Source: Pseudomonas sp. MYb185 (lineage in GTDB: Bacteria > Pseudomonadota > Gammaproteobacteria > Pseudomonadales > Pseudomonadaceae). Taken from it: a DNA stretch of 52,720 nucleotides. Made by a program: the position numbers and the translations under genes. Below are positions 29,944 through 39,524 of this stretch, piece by piece. The notes under the pieces were generated by a model. The model was given only the letters and a program-made list of their open reading frames with translations, made no database searches and had not been told where the DNA came from. The DNA lies in NCBI RefSeq assembly GCF_002979975.1, contig NZ_PCQD01000017.1, forward strand, positions 1 through 52,720, written 5' to 3'. Numbering within the stretch: the first letter of the stretch is position 1; each line of letters starts with the position of its first letter.

Positions 29944-31905
29944 TTGGGTAGGGTACTGTCCATTGCAGGCCGCCTGCTGTGTATCGGGATGCTGCTGGGT
30001 AGCCCCCTCGCCCAGGCAGAGCTGCAGCTGGTACTGGACCAGCGCAAGCTCACTCCCAGCCAGGCACGCGCCAGCCAGACACTGCTCGCTGAGGCTACCG
30101 CGCTTTTGCCACCCTCGCTGGTGGAGCAGATGAACCTCAGGGTGCCGGTGCGCTGGAGCGAGCGGCTATCAGAGCCGGTGTTCGGGCGAGCCACCCCTGG
30201 TGGCGCGCTGGAGTTGAACCGGCTCTGGCTGGCGGACCTCAGCGCCGGGCGTGACGGCCGTTTTCCGCAGGGGCGCCAACACGGTACCCTGCGCCAGGAG
30301 TTGCTGGCCACCCTGGTACACGAGATCACCCATCTGTATGACCGAGGCCGCCATTGGAACACTGAGCAGCGCTCGCTCTTGCAGCAATGCCGCAGCCGTT
30401 ATCGAACCCAGGGTGAGGTCGGCCTGCCCTCGCAGTGCCGCGGCCAGACCGAGCGCCGCTTTACCCTGAGCGACGATCCGCGTTTCCTCGACCTGGCCGG
30501 TTGGCCCCAACAAATCGGGCGCCGGGGGGCGCGCGAGCCCACCAATCACCAGACCTACCGCAGCCCGGACAACTACGAGTTGCACAGCCCCGGGGAATAC
30601 CTGGCGGTCAATTTCGAGTACTTCCTGCTCGATCCGCAATACTCCTGTCGACGTCCGGCCCTGCATGCCTATTTCACGGATCATTTCGGCTGGGCACCGC
30701 CGCAGGCGGCAGATTGTCCCAACGAAGTCCCATACCTGTATGCCGGCCTGGATGCACAGCGCCCGGCCCTTGGCTGGCTGGACCCGGAACGCATCTATGC
30801 AGTGCATTACCTGCTGGCTGAAGCCAATGAGCAATGGGCCAGCCGCTGGGGCCACAGCATGCTGCGGCTGGTGATCTGTGCGCCCGGCCGCACGCCCGGC
30901 CCCGACTGCCTGCTGGACCTGGACCACCATCTGGTGCTGTCCTTCCGCGCCTTTGTCGATGACCTGCAACTGTCCAGCTGGGATGGCTTGATCGGCAACT
31001 ACCCCTCACGGCTGTTCATGCTGCCGCTACAGAAGGTGGTCGACGAGTATACCCGGCTCGAACTCCGCAGCCTCAGCTCGGTACCGCTGCGACTGGACGA
31101 ACAGGCGCGCCGCCAACTGGCCCAACAGGCTGCCGCCCTGCACTGGAGCTATGACGGCACCTATTACTTCATCAGCAACAACTGCGCCGTGGAAACGCTG
31201 AAGCTGCTACGCAGCGGCAGCGCCCTTCCCCAGTTGCACGACTTGGACAGCCTTACCCCCAACGGCCTGCTTGAGGTTCTCCACGCGCGCGGGCTGGCGG
31301 ATCTGCAGCCGTTGCAGGACCGTCAGGCAGCGCTGCGCCAGGGTTACTATTTCGACTCCCACCGGGAACGCTACCAGCATATGTTCGAGGTAATCCGCAG
31401 CAACCTGCAGATACCCACTGAACATATCGAGGACTGGCTGGCCAGCCCCGCCGAGCAGCGGCAGAGCTGGTTCGCCAGCGCAGACACCCGATCCACCGCA
31501 GCCCTGCTGGTGCTGGAAGAAGCCATTCGGCGTCGCCAGATGCTGCTGATTCAGCAGGATCTCAAGCAACGGTTCCTGTCTGCAGATGCCCCACCGGAGC
31601 TCACCGAAGTCGCCCAACTGGCACAGGGATTGATGAGCGCCAGCAGCTTTCTGAGCCGTCCCGGGGAGCTGTTGAGCGAAGGCTACGGCCTGCCACAGCC
31701 GCAGGAATCGCAGCGTTTTCTCGAGCTCGCCGGTGCCAGACAGCAGGCGCTGCTGGCCACAGCCGATGATGTGGAGCAGCGCCTGCTAGCACTGATCAAT
31801 CCGCAACAGCGCCAGCAACTGGACGCCACGAGCGACAACATCAGTCTACTGGCCCAGCAATTGCGGCGGTTGCATGAAGAAGCCGGTGGGATTCAACTGC
31901 CCTGA
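29944..31905 (+). CDS. Exported two-domain protein: HExxH metallopeptidase-like half plus DUF4105
   Basis: A 653-residue protein starting at TTG (29944), the only conventional start before an upstream in-frame stop that leaves a full signal peptide (ending AQA near residue 25). The N-terminal half has a zinc-peptidase-like HEITH (126-130), with a later GEYLAVNFE (217-225) that may supply the third ligand. The C-terminal half is DUF4105: GHSMLRL with H304 and NNCAVETLKLL with C414, the His-before-Cys order of the permuted NlpC/P60-like fold. The last 200 residues are mostly helical. A role on cell wall or envelope proteins is inferred. No strong ribosome site is visible at the TTG. Confidence 0.78.
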   Translation: MGRVLSIAGRLLCIGMLLGSPLAQAELQLVLDQRKLTPSQARASQTLLAEATALLPPSLVEQMNLRVPVRWSERLSEPVFGRATPGGALELNRLWLADLSAGRDGRFPQGRQHGTLRQELLATLVHEITHLYDRGRHWNTEQRSLLQQCRSRYRTQGEVGLPSQCRGQTERRFTLSDDPRFLDLAGWPQQIGRRGAREPTNHQTYRSPDNYELHSPGEYLAVNFEYFLLDPQYSCRRPALHAYFTDHFGWAPPQAADCPNEVPYLYAGLDAQRPALGWLDPERIYAVHYLLAEANEQWASRWGHSMLRLVICAPGRTPGPDCLLDLDHHLVLSFRAFVDDLQLSSWDGLIGNYPSRLFMLPLQKVVDEYTRLELRSLSSVPLRLDEQARRQLAQQAAALHWSYDGTYYFISNNCAVETLKLLRSGSALPQLHDLDSLTPNGLLEVLHARGLADLQPLQDRQAALRQGYYFDSHRERYQHMFEVIRSNLQIPTEHIEDWLASPAEQRQSWFASADTRSTAALLVLEEAIRRRQMLLIQQDLKQRFLSADAPPELTEVAQLAQGLMSASSFLSRPGELLSEGYGLPQPQESQRFLELAGARQQALLATADDVEQRLLALINPQQRQQLDATSDNISLLAQQLRRLHEEAGGIQLP

Positions 31906-31927
31906 ATAGCTGGATTGGCGGCACCAT

Positions 31928-32179
31928 TCAAAGCGGGTCGCTTCTATCGGGGATGTCCGGTTCATCATGCCCTTTCGGTATGGTTCCCGGCGGCTGCGCC
32001 CTGGGCCGCGGCACCATATCCGGCGCTTCCTCCGGCGCCTGCTGCGGCACCTCATCCGGTCCCGGTGGCTCCGTGGGTGAAGGTTCCGGAGGCGTGCCTG
32101 GATTGGGTCCCTGGCCGGGATCCTGCCCCGGCACCGGATCATGCGGCCCTTGCGGGCGATCAAGTGGATCGATACTCAT
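31928..32179 (-). CDS. Small proline- and acid-rich hypothetical protein
   Basis: An 83-residue protein, rich in Pro, Asp, Glu and Gly, with almost no hydrophobic core: for example GPNPGTPPEPSPTEPPGPDE. It has no signal peptide and is predicted to be disordered. AGGAGG 6 nt before the ATG is a near-perfect ribosome site, which makes it a real gene despite its odd composition. Similar short Pro-rich proteins occur in pseudomonads without known function. It is convergent with the DUF4105 gene (22 bp between stops); no terminator was seen there. Confidence 0.7.
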   Translation of the reverse strand: MSIDPLDRPQGPHDPVPGQDPGQGPNPGTPPEPSPTEPPGPDEVPQQAPEEAPDMVPRPRAQPPGTIPKGHDEPDIPDRSDPL

Positions 32180-32377
32180 GACTGACCTCCTGGAGAACCT
32201 GAATGGCTCTCTTGATTGGAGGTGGCGCCGGGATGATGGTTCAGATTGGCAGTCTGCTTCGTCAGTAGAAAGTTCTTGTTCCGGCGATATGATGTGTGTA
32301 ACATTCTGAATCTCTTGGAATTATGGTCGGATTCAGTTCCATCATGCAGGCCATTTTCAAGTTTTAGGTGCCAGCCA

Positions 32378-32464
32378 GCCCGGATGGCGAAACTGGTAGA
32401 CGCAAGGGACTTAAAATCCCTCGGTGGCAACACCGTGCCGGTTCGATTCCGGCTCCGGGCACCA
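32378..32464 (+). tRNA. tRNA-Leu (UAA)
   Basis: An 87-nt tRNA with a long variable arm and encoded CCA. The acceptor stem GCCCGGA pairs with the 3' TCCGGGC; the T loop is GTTCGATTC; the anticodon loop CTTAAAA gives anticodon TAA. It lies on the plus strand, opposite to tRNA-Cys and tRNA-Gly about 1.8 kb away. Confidence 0.96.
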
Positions 32465-32493
32465 TTTAGATCAGCGATTCATCATTCGTATCT

Positions 32494-32520
32494 CACAAGT
32501 TCGACAAGCCGGAACTTGTG
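32494..32520 (+). terminator. Hairpin after tRNA-Leu
   Basis: A 9-bp stem CACAAGTTC/GAACTTGTG with a 9-nt loop, followed by a C/T-rich tail (CTCTTTCC), 30 nt past the tRNA. It could also serve the convergent DoxX gene. Confidence 0.5.
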
Positions 32521-32579
32521 CCCCCTCTTTCCTGCACCAGCCTTCCCGTTGGGACAATATCCTCTGTATTGACTTGAGC

Positions 32580-32993
32580 TTAGCGGCCGTCGACCGAGTA
32601 CTTGCCCGGCCCAGTCACCACCAGCAGCAATAGCCCGCCAACAATGCTGATGTTCTTGAAGAACTGGGTCATGTTCGCGCCTCTCTCCGGATCAACCATC
32701 GTCCAGTACTGGTGCCCGATCAATGCGGTACCCAGCACGAACAGTGCGTAAAGCAAGGCAACAGGCCGCGTATAGAAACCGATGATCAGCAGTATCGCGG
32801 CCAGGATCTCCATGACCACCGCGACAGCCGCGGCCACAGCGGGCAGCGGTGCGCCCAGAGAGGCCATATAGGCGACGGTACCGCTGAACCCCGTCAGTTT
32901 GGGCCAGCCCGAGAGAAGGAACAGCACCATCAGCAGAATACGGGCCAGTAGAATGACTTCATTGCGCTGATTGCCGAGCAGGGTATATCTCAT
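32580..32993 (-). CDS. DoxX family small membrane protein
   Basis: A 137-residue protein with four hydrophobic helices (about 13-32, 45-67, 73-92, 108-128) and the DoxX pattern (ARILLMVLFLLSGWPKL, VAVVMEILAAILLIIG, YTRPVAL). DoxX-like proteins sit in the inner membrane; some take part in redox or sulfur metabolism, but the role here is unknown. The start at 32993 has GAAGG 8 nt upstream; a GTG three codons earlier is possible. It lies between tRNA-Leu and an EamA transporter. Confidence 0.82.
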   Translation of the reverse strand: MRYTLLGNQRNEVILLARILLMVLFLLSGWPKLTGFSGTVAYMASLGAPLPAVAAAVAVVMEILAAILLIIGFYTRPVALLYALFVLGTALIGHQYWTMVDPERGANMTQFFKNISIVGGLLLLVVTGPGKYSVDGR

Positions 32994-33078
32994 GGTATGC
33001 ACCTTCAGGGAGTTTCCATTGAGATTAGCTCACAATGTACGCTGCACCAGCCCGGAAGAGTCGCCCTAACCCAGAAGC

Positions 33079-33111
33079 AAAAAGCCCCGCAGCCCCCTAT
33101 TTAAACGGGCT
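33079..33111 (-). terminator. Terminator of the EamA transporter gene
   Basis: On the minus strand, AGCCC in the last codons pairs with GGGCT just before TTTTT. The stem is short (5 bp) with a long loop, so efficiency is uncertain. Confidence 0.45.
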
Positions 33112-33966
33112 CGACCTACCCTGCATATAGGCAATGCCGAGCCCGCTGGCGATGATCATGCCGATGCCGAGCATCGCACCAAGGTCAGGTGCTTGATCGA
33201 AGGCGATGAAGCCGACAAGCCCTGCAAAGACGATCTGGCCATAGGTAAAGGGGGCCAAGGTTGCCGCGCTGGCAAAGCGATACGCATTGGTCAGTAACAG
33301 ATGACCCAGCGTTGTTACGCATCCAAGGCCGACCATTAACCCTACGTCCGTTACGGTAGGCGTGCGCCAGTTGAAGATCACCAGAACGCTCAGTACCGTT
33401 GCTCCCACCAGACTTGCGAGGAAATTGCTGGTCACCGGGTGATCGGTACCGGCAAGACGGCGGGTAAGTAATTGGTAAACCGTGAACGACAGTGCAGCAC
33501 CAAACGGCAACAGTATCGCCGGAGTAAACAAGGAACTGCCGGGGCGGACGATAAGCATCACACCCAGCAGACTGAAAACCACCGCAGCCCATTGGCTGCG
33601 ATTGATATGCTCCCCGAGCAGCGCCGACGCCACAGTCACCATTAGCGGTGCCAAAAAAATCACCGCTGTCGCTTCGGCCAGAGGAATGTAGCGCAGGCCA
33701 CTAATGAACAGAATGCTCACCGCAACGAGACTCACCCCGCGTAGCAATTGTGGCCAGGGGCGCAGGGTAACGAACACGCGGCGCCCCATGCGTGGCGTAA
33801 AAAGCGCCACCATCAGTACCGTCTGCACCAGATAGCGCACCCACACAACAAGTATGACGGGATACAGCTGCGTCAGGTATTTTGACAGACCATCATTAAT
33901 GGCCAATAACAGCCCTGCCGCCAGAATCAACAGGGCGCCGAGCAACGGCTGATGTGAGTTATTCAA
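33097..33966 (-). CDS. EamA/DMT superfamily transporter
   Basis: A 289-residue inner membrane protein with ten predicted helices in two EamA repeats, for example GALLILAAGLLLAINDGLSKY at the start and FTYGQIVFAGLVGFIAF in the second half. Such transporters export or import small metabolites; the substrate cannot be told. The only start with a full first helix is TTG at 33966, with no ribosome site, so the true 5' end is uncertain and may have been altered by rearrangement. The region upstream looks less GC-rich than its neighbours. The gene stands between DoxX and tRNA-Cys, where pseudomonads often have tRNA-Leu. Confidence 0.82.
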   Translation of the reverse strand: MNNSHQPLLGALLILAAGLLLAINDGLSKYLTQLYPVILVVWVRYLVQTVLMVALFTPRMGRRVFVTLRPWPQLLRGVSLVAVSILFISGLRYIPLAEATAVIFLAPLMVTVASALLGEHINRSQWAAVVFSLLGVMLIVRPGSSLFTPAILLPFGAALSFTVYQLLTRRLAGTDHPVTSNFLASLVGATVLSVLVIFNWRTPTVTDVGLMVGLGCVTTLGHLLLTNAYRFASAATLAPFTYGQIVFAGLVGFIAFDQAPDLGAMLGIGMIIASGLGIAYMQGRSSPFK

Positions 33967-34115
33967 GGAAGGAACACCGGTATGATAGGCAGCAGCTTAA
34001 GGCCTGCGATTGAGCTTTGCATGGGCAACCATGGGGCAGAGGCCATAAAGGTGCTAGGGATTATTTCTTTCTGGAGAATTACGAATAGGCAAATGATCGA
34101 CCGAACCCGGAAAGC

Positions 34116-34151
34116 AAAAATCCCTGCAGACCTGGAGGTCTGCAGGGATTT
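34116..34151 (-). terminator. Terminator of the pgsA-tRNA-Gly-tRNA-Cys transcript
   Basis: A perfect 15-bp inverted repeat (AAATCCCTGCAGACC and its complement) around a 4-nt loop, ending in T on the minus strand, just 5 nt after tRNA-Cys. Confidence 0.9.
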
Positions 34152-34156
34152 AATAC

Positions 34157-34230
34157 TGGAGGCCGAGGTCGGAATCGAACCGGCGTTCACGGATTTGCAA
34201 TCCGCTGCATGACCACTCTGCCACCCGGCC
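34157..34230 (-). tRNA. tRNA-Cys (GCA)
   Basis: A 74-nt tRNA with encoded CCA. The acceptor GGCCGGG pairs (with wobble or mismatch) to CTCGGCC; anticodon loop TTGCAAA gives GCA. It lies 41 bp after tRNA-Gly in the same transcript. Confidence 0.96.
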
Positions 34231-34271
34231 TCTAACTGGGCTGTTGAGCCGCGAACGCAGCACAACGAAAT

Positions 34272-34347
<76 letters not shown>

Positions 34348-34408
34348 TTTGGAACGGCGCCTATTCTATCGTGCTGCGGCGCCCTGTCAAGTCATTGATT
34401 CGAAAAGT

Positions 34409-34981
34409 TTATCTATTATTTTCTTCGCCGGCGTCAGGGCGCAGATGCGGCCAGGCAGCGCGCAGATATACCACCATGGACCACAGGGTCAGTACGGCGG
34501 AAATCATCAGCAGTACATAGCCCAGAATGACCCAGCTGCCCATCGGTACTGCGGGATTGGCCAGCAGCACCACCAGCGCCACCATCTGCGCGGTGGTCTT
34601 GTACTTGCCCAGGTTCGACACTGCCACCTGCGAGCGGGCACCGATCTCGGCCATCCATTCGCGCAACGCGGAAATCACGATCTCGCGTCCGATGATGACG
34701 ACTGCCGGAGCGGTGACCCAGAAGTTGCCATGGCTCTGAACCAGCAGGATCAGTGCCACGGCAACCATCAGTTTATCGGCTACGGGATCGAGAAAGGCGC
34801 CGAAGGGCGTACTCTGCTCCCATTTACGTGCCAGGTAGCCATCCAGCCAGTCGGTGATGCTGGCCAGGGTAAACACCACGGCGGCGGCGAGATAGCTCCA
34901 GTGAAAAGGCAGGTAGTACAGCAGGATGAAGATGGGGATCAGCGCGACCCGCATCAGGGTAAGGATATTGGGAATGTTCAT
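34409..34981 (-). CDS. pgsA: Phosphatidylglycerophosphate synthase
   Basis: A 190-residue inner membrane enzyme that makes phosphatidylglycerophosphate from CDP-diacylglycerol and glycerol-3-phosphate, the first step to phosphatidylglycerol and cardiolipin. The CDP-alcohol phosphotransferase motif DGx2ARx8Gx3Dx3D is complete ([20 protein letters not shown] then VAD). Several hydrophobic helices follow. The start at 34981 fits the family ([11 protein letters not shown]); upstream in-frame codons are not needed. It lies 31 bp after uvrC. The cardiolipin synthase at 50839 uses its product after dephosphorylation. Confidence 0.95.
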   Translation of the reverse strand: MNIPNILTLMRVALIPIFILLYYLPFHWSYLAAAVVFTLASITDWLDGYLARKWEQSTPFGAFLDPVADKLMVAVALILLVQSHGNFWVTAPAVVIIGREIVISALREWMAEIGARSQVAVSNLGKYKTTAQMVALVVLLANPAVPMGSWVILGYVLLMISAVLTLWSMVVYLRAAWPHLRPDAGEENNR

Positions 34982-35012
34982 GACGTCTCTGGGAACGGGT
35001 TTTGTCAGCATT

Positions 35013-36842
35013 CTAGTCGCTATGCAGAGCAGTATAAATCTGTTCCGCCAGTTTTTTGCTGATGCCGGGTACTTTGGCGATTTCCGCGCCACTGGCGCGG
35101 GTCAGTTCCTGGAGGCCGCCGAAGTGCTTGAGCAGCTCCCTGCGGCGCTTCGGGCCGACGCCGTCTATGCCTTCCAGGGTCGAGGTGTTGCGTGTCTTGC
35201 CCCGGCGCTGGCGATGGCCGGTAATGGCGAAGCGGTGCGCCTCGTCACGGATATGCTGGATCAGGTGCAGTGCCGGTGAGTGGCCGGGCAGCACCAGTTC
35301 GTTGTGCGGATCGTTGAGATACAGGGTTTCCAGTCCCGCCTTGCGGGTGACGCCCTTGGCTACGCCAAGCAGCGTCAGGTCATGGATGGCCAGCTCCTGC
35401 AACACCTCGCGGGCCATCTTCATCTGCCCCTTGCCACCGTCGACCAGGAGAATGTCCGGCATCTTGCCTTCACCGTCACGCAGTTTGGTGAAGCGCCGCA
35501 TCAGCGCCTGGTGCATTGCCGCATAGTCATCGCCAGCGGTCACCCCTTCGATGTTGTATCGGCGGTAGTCGCTTTTCAAGGGGCCTTCCGGGCCGAATAC
35601 CACGCAGGAGGCCACCGTGGACTCGCCACTGGTATGGCTGATGTCGTAGCACTCCAGCCGCGTAGGCATTTCCTCAAGCCCCAATGCCTCCTGCAGCGCC
35701 TCGAAGCGTGCCTGTACGTTCTGTCGGTTGCTGAGCATGGAGGCCAGCGCCTGTTCGGCATTGGTGACCGCCATGCTCTGCCAGCGGCTGCGCGTGCCAC
35801 GCACCTTGTGACTGAAACTCACCGAAAAACCACGTGCCTGCGCGAGTGCATCAGCGATGACCGGCAGGTCGTCATGCACGGCATTGACGATGATCTCGCC
35901 GGGCAGTTCCCGCTCGGCACCGCCCAGGTAGTATTGCGGCAGGAAGGCGGCCAGCACCTCGCCGGGGCTCTGCTCGATCGGCACCCGTGGAAAATGGTTA
36001 CGACTGCCCAGCACCCTGCCCTGCCTGACCATGATCACGTGCACACAAGCGCCACCGGGCAGTACTGCGGCGGCGACAATATCCACGTTGCCGTATTCGG
36101 TATCGATGTTCTGCTGGTCCTGCACCCGGCGCAGTTGACTGATCTGATCGCGCAGCTCCGCTGCACGCTCGAACTCCAGATTCTGTGCTGCCGTCTCCAT
36201 CGCCTGGTTCAGCTCGTCGGTCAGGGCATTGCTGCGCCCTTCGAGGAACATGACCGAATGGCGCACGTCCTCGGCGTACTCCTCTTCGCTGACGAAGCCG
36301 ACGCAGGGCGCCTTGCAACGCTTGATCTGATATTGCAGGCAAGGCCGGGTGCGGTTGCGAAAATAACTGTCCTCGCACTGGCGGACCTTGAAGGTCTTCT
36401 GCAGCAGTCCCAGACTTTCACGAATCGCGCCAGCGCTGGGGTATGGGCCGAAATAGCGCCCCTTGGCCTTCTTCGAGCCCCGGTGCAAACCCAACCTTGG
36501 GTAGGCATCGAGACTGGAGAGATACACGTAGGGATAGGACTTATCGTCCCGCAGAAGGATGTTGTAGGGTGGTCGCGATACCTTGATCAGGCTCTGCTCG
36601 AGCAGCAGCGCTTCGGTCTCGTTGGCGGTGATGGTGGTATCTATATGCTGGATACGCGCCACCAGTGCCGCGGTCTTTGGACTCAGGCCGGATTTGCGGA
36701 AGTAGCTGGACAGTCGCTTCTTGAGGTTGTTCGCCTTACCGACATACAGCAGGTCACCCTTGGCATCAAACATCCGGTAGACACCGGGTTTGGCGGTAAC
36801 GGCAGACAGGAAGGCGGAAGCGTCAAAATGCGTTGCGTTCAT
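35013..36842 (-). CDS. uvrC: Excinuclease ABC subunit C
   Basis: A 609-residue nucleotide-excision-repair nuclease that cuts both sides of a lesion with UvrAB. Domains in order: GIY-YIG endonuclease (GVYRMF at 20-25, [13 protein letters not shown] at 31-43), a cysteine-rich region (CxxY-type near 175-185), a UVR helix pair that binds UvrB (about 203-232), the RNase-H-like endonuclease ([20 protein letters not shown]) and C-terminal helix-hairpin-helix ([20 protein letters not shown]). The ATG overlaps the gacA stop by 4 bp, as in other pseudomonads. Confidence 0.97.
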   Translation of the reverse strand: MNATHFDASAFLSAVTAKPGVYRMFDAKGDLLYVGKANNLKKRLSSYFRKSGLSPKTAALVARIQHIDTTITANETEALLLEQSLIKVSRPPYNILLRDDKSYPYVYLSSLDAYPRLGLHRGSKKAKGRYFGPYPSAGAIRESLGLLQKTFKVRQCEDSYFRNRTRPCLQYQIKRCKAPCVGFVSEEEYAEDVRHSVMFLEGRSNALTDELNQAMETAAQNLEFERAAELRDQISQLRRVQDQQNIDTEYGNVDIVAAAVLPGGACVHVIMVRQGRVLGSRNHFPRVPIEQSPGEVLAAFLPQYYLGGAERELPGEIIVNAVHDDLPVIADALAQARGFSVSFSHKVRGTRSRWQSMAVTNAEQALASMLSNRQNVQARFEALQEALGLEEMPTRLECYDISHTSGESTVASCVVFGPEGPLKSDYRRYNIEGVTAGDDYAAMHQALMRRFTKLRDGEGKMPDILLVDGGKGQMKMAREVLQELAIHDLTLLGVAKGVTRKAGLETLYLNDPHNELVLPGHSPALHLIQHIRDEAHRFAITGHRQRRGKTRNTSTLEGIDGVGPKRRRELLKHFGGLQELTRASGAEIAKVPGISKKLAEQIYTALHSD

Positions 36843-37489
36843 ACCTGATCTAGGGAGGCGTCGATCATGCCATGACGCACTGCCAGCAGGGTGAGCTCGA
36901 CATCACTGGTAATGCCGAGCTTCTCGAAGATACGGTATCGATAGGTGTTCACTGTCTTGGGACTGAGATGCAGCTTTTCGGAAATGCCCTGTACCTTTTC
37001 ACAGCCGACGATCATCAATGCAATCTGCATTTCCCGCTCCGACAGGGCATCGAAGGGGCCGGCATTGCCTGGTTCATACATCCGCGCCAGCAGTAGCTGG
37101 GCGATATCCGGACTGATGTGGCGCTGACCGGCGGCGACCTTGCGGATGGCGCTGACCATTTCTTCCAGCGCTGCTCCCTTGGTGACGTAGCCCACTGCTC
37201 CAGCCTGCATCAGCCGAGTCGGGAAAGGCTCCTCGTCACAGACCGTCACGGCGATGACGCGGATGCTGCGGTCATGCTGCAGCAACTTGCGCGTTGCTTC
37301 GAGGCCACCGATGCCGGGCATACGCACATCCATCAGAACAACATCCGGCTTCAACGCCCGGGCCTGGGTGATGGCTGATTCGCCGCTGTCCGCTTCGCCG
37401 ACAATCGACAGACCCGGCACATCACTGAGCATGCGGGTGATACCCATACGCACCAGATCATGGTCGTCAACCACCAATACCTTGATCAA
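36839..37489 (-). CDS. gacA: GacA response regulator, TTG start
   Basis: A 216-residue NarL/LuxR-type regulator, the partner of the GacS kinase that switches on RsmY/Z-type small RNAs. The receiver domain starts [21 protein letters not shown] with phospho-acceptor D54 in LMDVRMPG and the conserved K in VTKG. The HTH lies in [12 protein letters not shown] and [15 protein letters not shown]. The start is TTG at 37489 behind AGGGG; the protein then begins exactly like known GacA. The frame runs 51 nt further upstream without family likeness. It is coupled to uvrC by ATGA. Confidence 0.95.
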   Translation of the reverse strand: MIKVLVVDDHDLVRMGITRMLSDVPGLSIVGEADSGESAITQARALKPDVVLMDVRMPGIGGLEATRKLLQHDRSIRVIAVTVCDEEPFPTRLMQAGAVGYVTKGAALEEMVSAIRKVAAGQRHISPDIAQLLLARMYEPGNAGPFDALSEREMQIALMIVGCEKVQGISEKLHLSPKTVNTYRYRIFEKLGITSDVELTLLAVRHGMIDASLDQV

Positions 37490-37576
37490 TTCCAACCCCT
37501 TTCGTGAGCACAACGGGCAATAGAATACAGCCTGCAACATCTCGCAATGGCGTCACGATAGCAAATCGGTGGTTTT

Positions 37577-37592
37577 TGTGGAATCTATCACA
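37577..37592. promoter_or_regulatory. CRP/Vfr-like site upstream of gacA
   Basis: On the minus strand TGTGA, six bases and CCACA, against the consensus TGTGA-N6-TCACA (one mismatch in the half-sites), with flanking A/T. It overlaps the prpE stop codon and lies about 90 nt before gacA. Confidence 0.35.
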
Positions 37593-39513
37593 TTTTATGT
37601 GCGACGCACCTCGCACCTGCTGGCTCCTCCAGTAGCGCTGCCAATTCGTCCAGGCAGCCAGGGTCTTCGATGGTCGAAGGAACCACCCAGGCCTCGCCGC
37701 GCACCATCTGCCGCAGGATGCGCCGCAGAATCTTGCCGGAGCGCGTCTTTGGCAAGCGAGTGACGATCAGGGTCCGCTGGTAACAGGCCAGAGCGCCGAT
37801 CTCCTCGCGCAGCAATGCCGACAACTGCTCGTTCAATTGGTCCAACTGCGCGACGGCATCGTTCTTCAGCACAACCAAGCCCATCGGCAATTCACCCTTG
37901 ATGGCGTCAGGCACCCCGATGACCGCACACTCGGCCACCGCTGGGTGGGAACCTATGACCTCCTCCATCTCCCCGGTGGACAGGCGGTGGCCTGCGACGT
38001 TGATGATATCGTCGGTGCGCCCCATGATGAAGACGTAGCCGTCCGCATCCACATAACCCGCATCCCCCGTCTGGTAATAACCGGGAAACTGACTCAGATA
38101 GCCGGCACGCAGGCGCTCGGGGTTGCCCCAGATGGAGGTCAGGCACCCCGGCGGCAGCGGCAGGCGGATGACGATATTGCCCTGATTGCCCGCTGTCACT
38201 GGCCGTGCTTCATCATCGAGAATATCCAGCAGATAGCCGGGCAACGGGAAGGTCGCCGAGCCGGGGCGCACCTGCTCGAGCCCATAGCCCACCGGATTGG
38301 CTGCAATCGCCCAACCGGTTTCGGTCTGCCACCAATGGTCCAGTACCGGCCGCTGAATATGCTCCTGGAGCCAGGTCCAGGTAGGCGGATCGAGGCGCTC
38401 ACCGGCCAGATACAGGCGCTCCAGCCGGCGCAGGTCATATTGCCTGGCCAGGGCTGCCTGTGGGTCTTCCTTGCGTATGGCGCGGAAGGCGGTGGGCGCA
38501 GTGAACAGGGCCTTGACCCCGTACTCGGCACAGACTCGCCATACTGCACCGGCATCCGGGGTGCGTACCGGCTTGCCTTCGAACATCACCGTGGTGCAGC
38601 CGCTCAGCAGCGGTCCATAGACAATATAGGAATGGCCAACCACCCAGCCGACATCCGACGCAGCCCAGAACACCTCGCCCGGCTGCATGCCATACACCGC
38701 ATTCATGCTGTAACGCATGGCCACGGCGTGGCCGCCATGATCACGCACCACGCCCTTGGGTTTGCCGGTAGTGCCCGAGGTATACAGGATATACAGTGGG
38801 TGGGTAGCGGCAACGGGTACCGCTTCGGCGGGCTTGGCACGGTCCACCTGCTCCTGCCAGTCCAGATCCCGTCCCGCTTGCATGGCGGCGACAGCCTGCG
38901 GGCGCTGCAGCACCACGCAATGGCGCACCTGGTGCGTGGCCCGGGCGATAGCCTGGTCGACCAGCGGCTTGTATTCAATTATCCGGTCGATCTCGATGCC
39001 GCATGAGGCGGTCAGGATGATATCGGCCTGGGCATCGTCGATGCGCACTGCCAGTTCATTGGCGGCGAAGCCGCCAAATACCACGCAGTGCACCGCCCCG
39101 ATGCGTGCGCAGGCGAGCATCGCAACGATGGCCTGGGGCACCATGGGCATGTAGATGATTACCCTATCGCCCTGCTGTACCTGCAAGTCACGCAGCATAC
39201 CGGCACACTGGCTGACCTGATGGTGCAGTTCGCTGTAGCTGATACGCGCCTTGCTCGCCGTCACCGGCGAGTCGTAGATGATCGCGGTCTGCTCGCCACG
39301 ACCGTCTTCGATATGGGCATCGAGCGCCAGCCAGGCGGTGTTCAACTTGCCATCAGGAAACCATTCGACCAGGCCATCAGCGGTGGCAGAGGGCCTGCTG
39401 GTGACGGTTGGCGCGGTGTGCCATTTGAGCTGGACGGCTTGCTCGGCCCAGAACTGATCGGGATCGCAGGCAGCCTGTTGCCAGGCATGCTGATAGGTCG
39501 ACGAAGTGGACAT
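37588..39513 (-). CDS. prpE: Propionyl-CoA synthetase (acetyl-CoA synthetase family)
   Basis: A 641-residue AMP-forming acyl-CoA synthetase that activates propionate, and perhaps acetate, to the CoA thioester. Marks: YTSGTTGKPKG (the P loop), HWWQTETGW, YYQTGDAGYVDADGYVFIMGR and the C-terminal PKTRSGKILRR with the lysine that acetylation controls in this family. The N-terminus (AWQQAACDPDQFWAEQA) is PrpE-like rather than Acs-like, though Acs cannot be excluded. AAGGAG stands 7 nt before the ATG, next to a CA motif. It is divergent from the cNMP/CBS/DUF294 gene. Confidence 0.88.
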   Translation of the reverse strand: MSTSSTYQHAWQQAACDPDQFWAEQAVQLKWHTAPTVTSRPSATADGLVEWFPDGKLNTAWLALDAHIEDGRGEQTAIIYDSPVTASKARISYSELHHQVSQCAGMLRDLQVQQGDRVIIYMPMVPQAIVAMLACARIGAVHCVVFGGFAANELAVRIDDAQADIILTASCGIEIDRIIEYKPLVDQAIARATHQVRHCVVLQRPQAVAAMQAGRDLDWQEQVDRAKPAEAVPVAATHPLYILYTSGTTGKPKGVVRDHGGHAVAMRYSMNAVYGMQPGEVFWAASDVGWVVGHSYIVYGPLLSGCTTVMFEGKPVRTPDAGAVWRVCAEYGVKALFTAPTAFRAIRKEDPQAALARQYDLRRLERLYLAGERLDPPTWTWLQEHIQRPVLDHWWQTETGWAIAANPVGYGLEQVRPGSATFPLPGYLLDILDDEARPVTAGNQGNIVIRLPLPPGCLTSIWGNPERLRAGYLSQFPGYYQTGDAGYVDADGYVFIMGRTDDIINVAGHRLSTGEMEEVIGSHPAVAECAVIGVPDAIKGELPMGLVVLKNDAVAQLDQLNEQLSALLREEIGALACYQRTLIVTRLPKTRSGKILRRILRQMVRGEAWVVPSTIEDPGCLDELAALLEEPAGARCVAHKM

Positions 39514-39524
39514 GCTGGACTCCT

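Noticed and set aside
31953..32309. Glycine/cysteine-rich plus-strand frame opposite the proline-rich protein
   Set aside because: It is the reverse of proline codons; the minus-strand frame has the ribosome site.
33982..34212. Plus-strand frame running into tRNA-Cys
   Set aside because: Overlaps a terminator and a tRNA; no ribosome site or family.
35280..36848. Plus-strand open frame of 522 codons opposite uvrC
   Set aside because: uvrC is certain; the frame has no motif.
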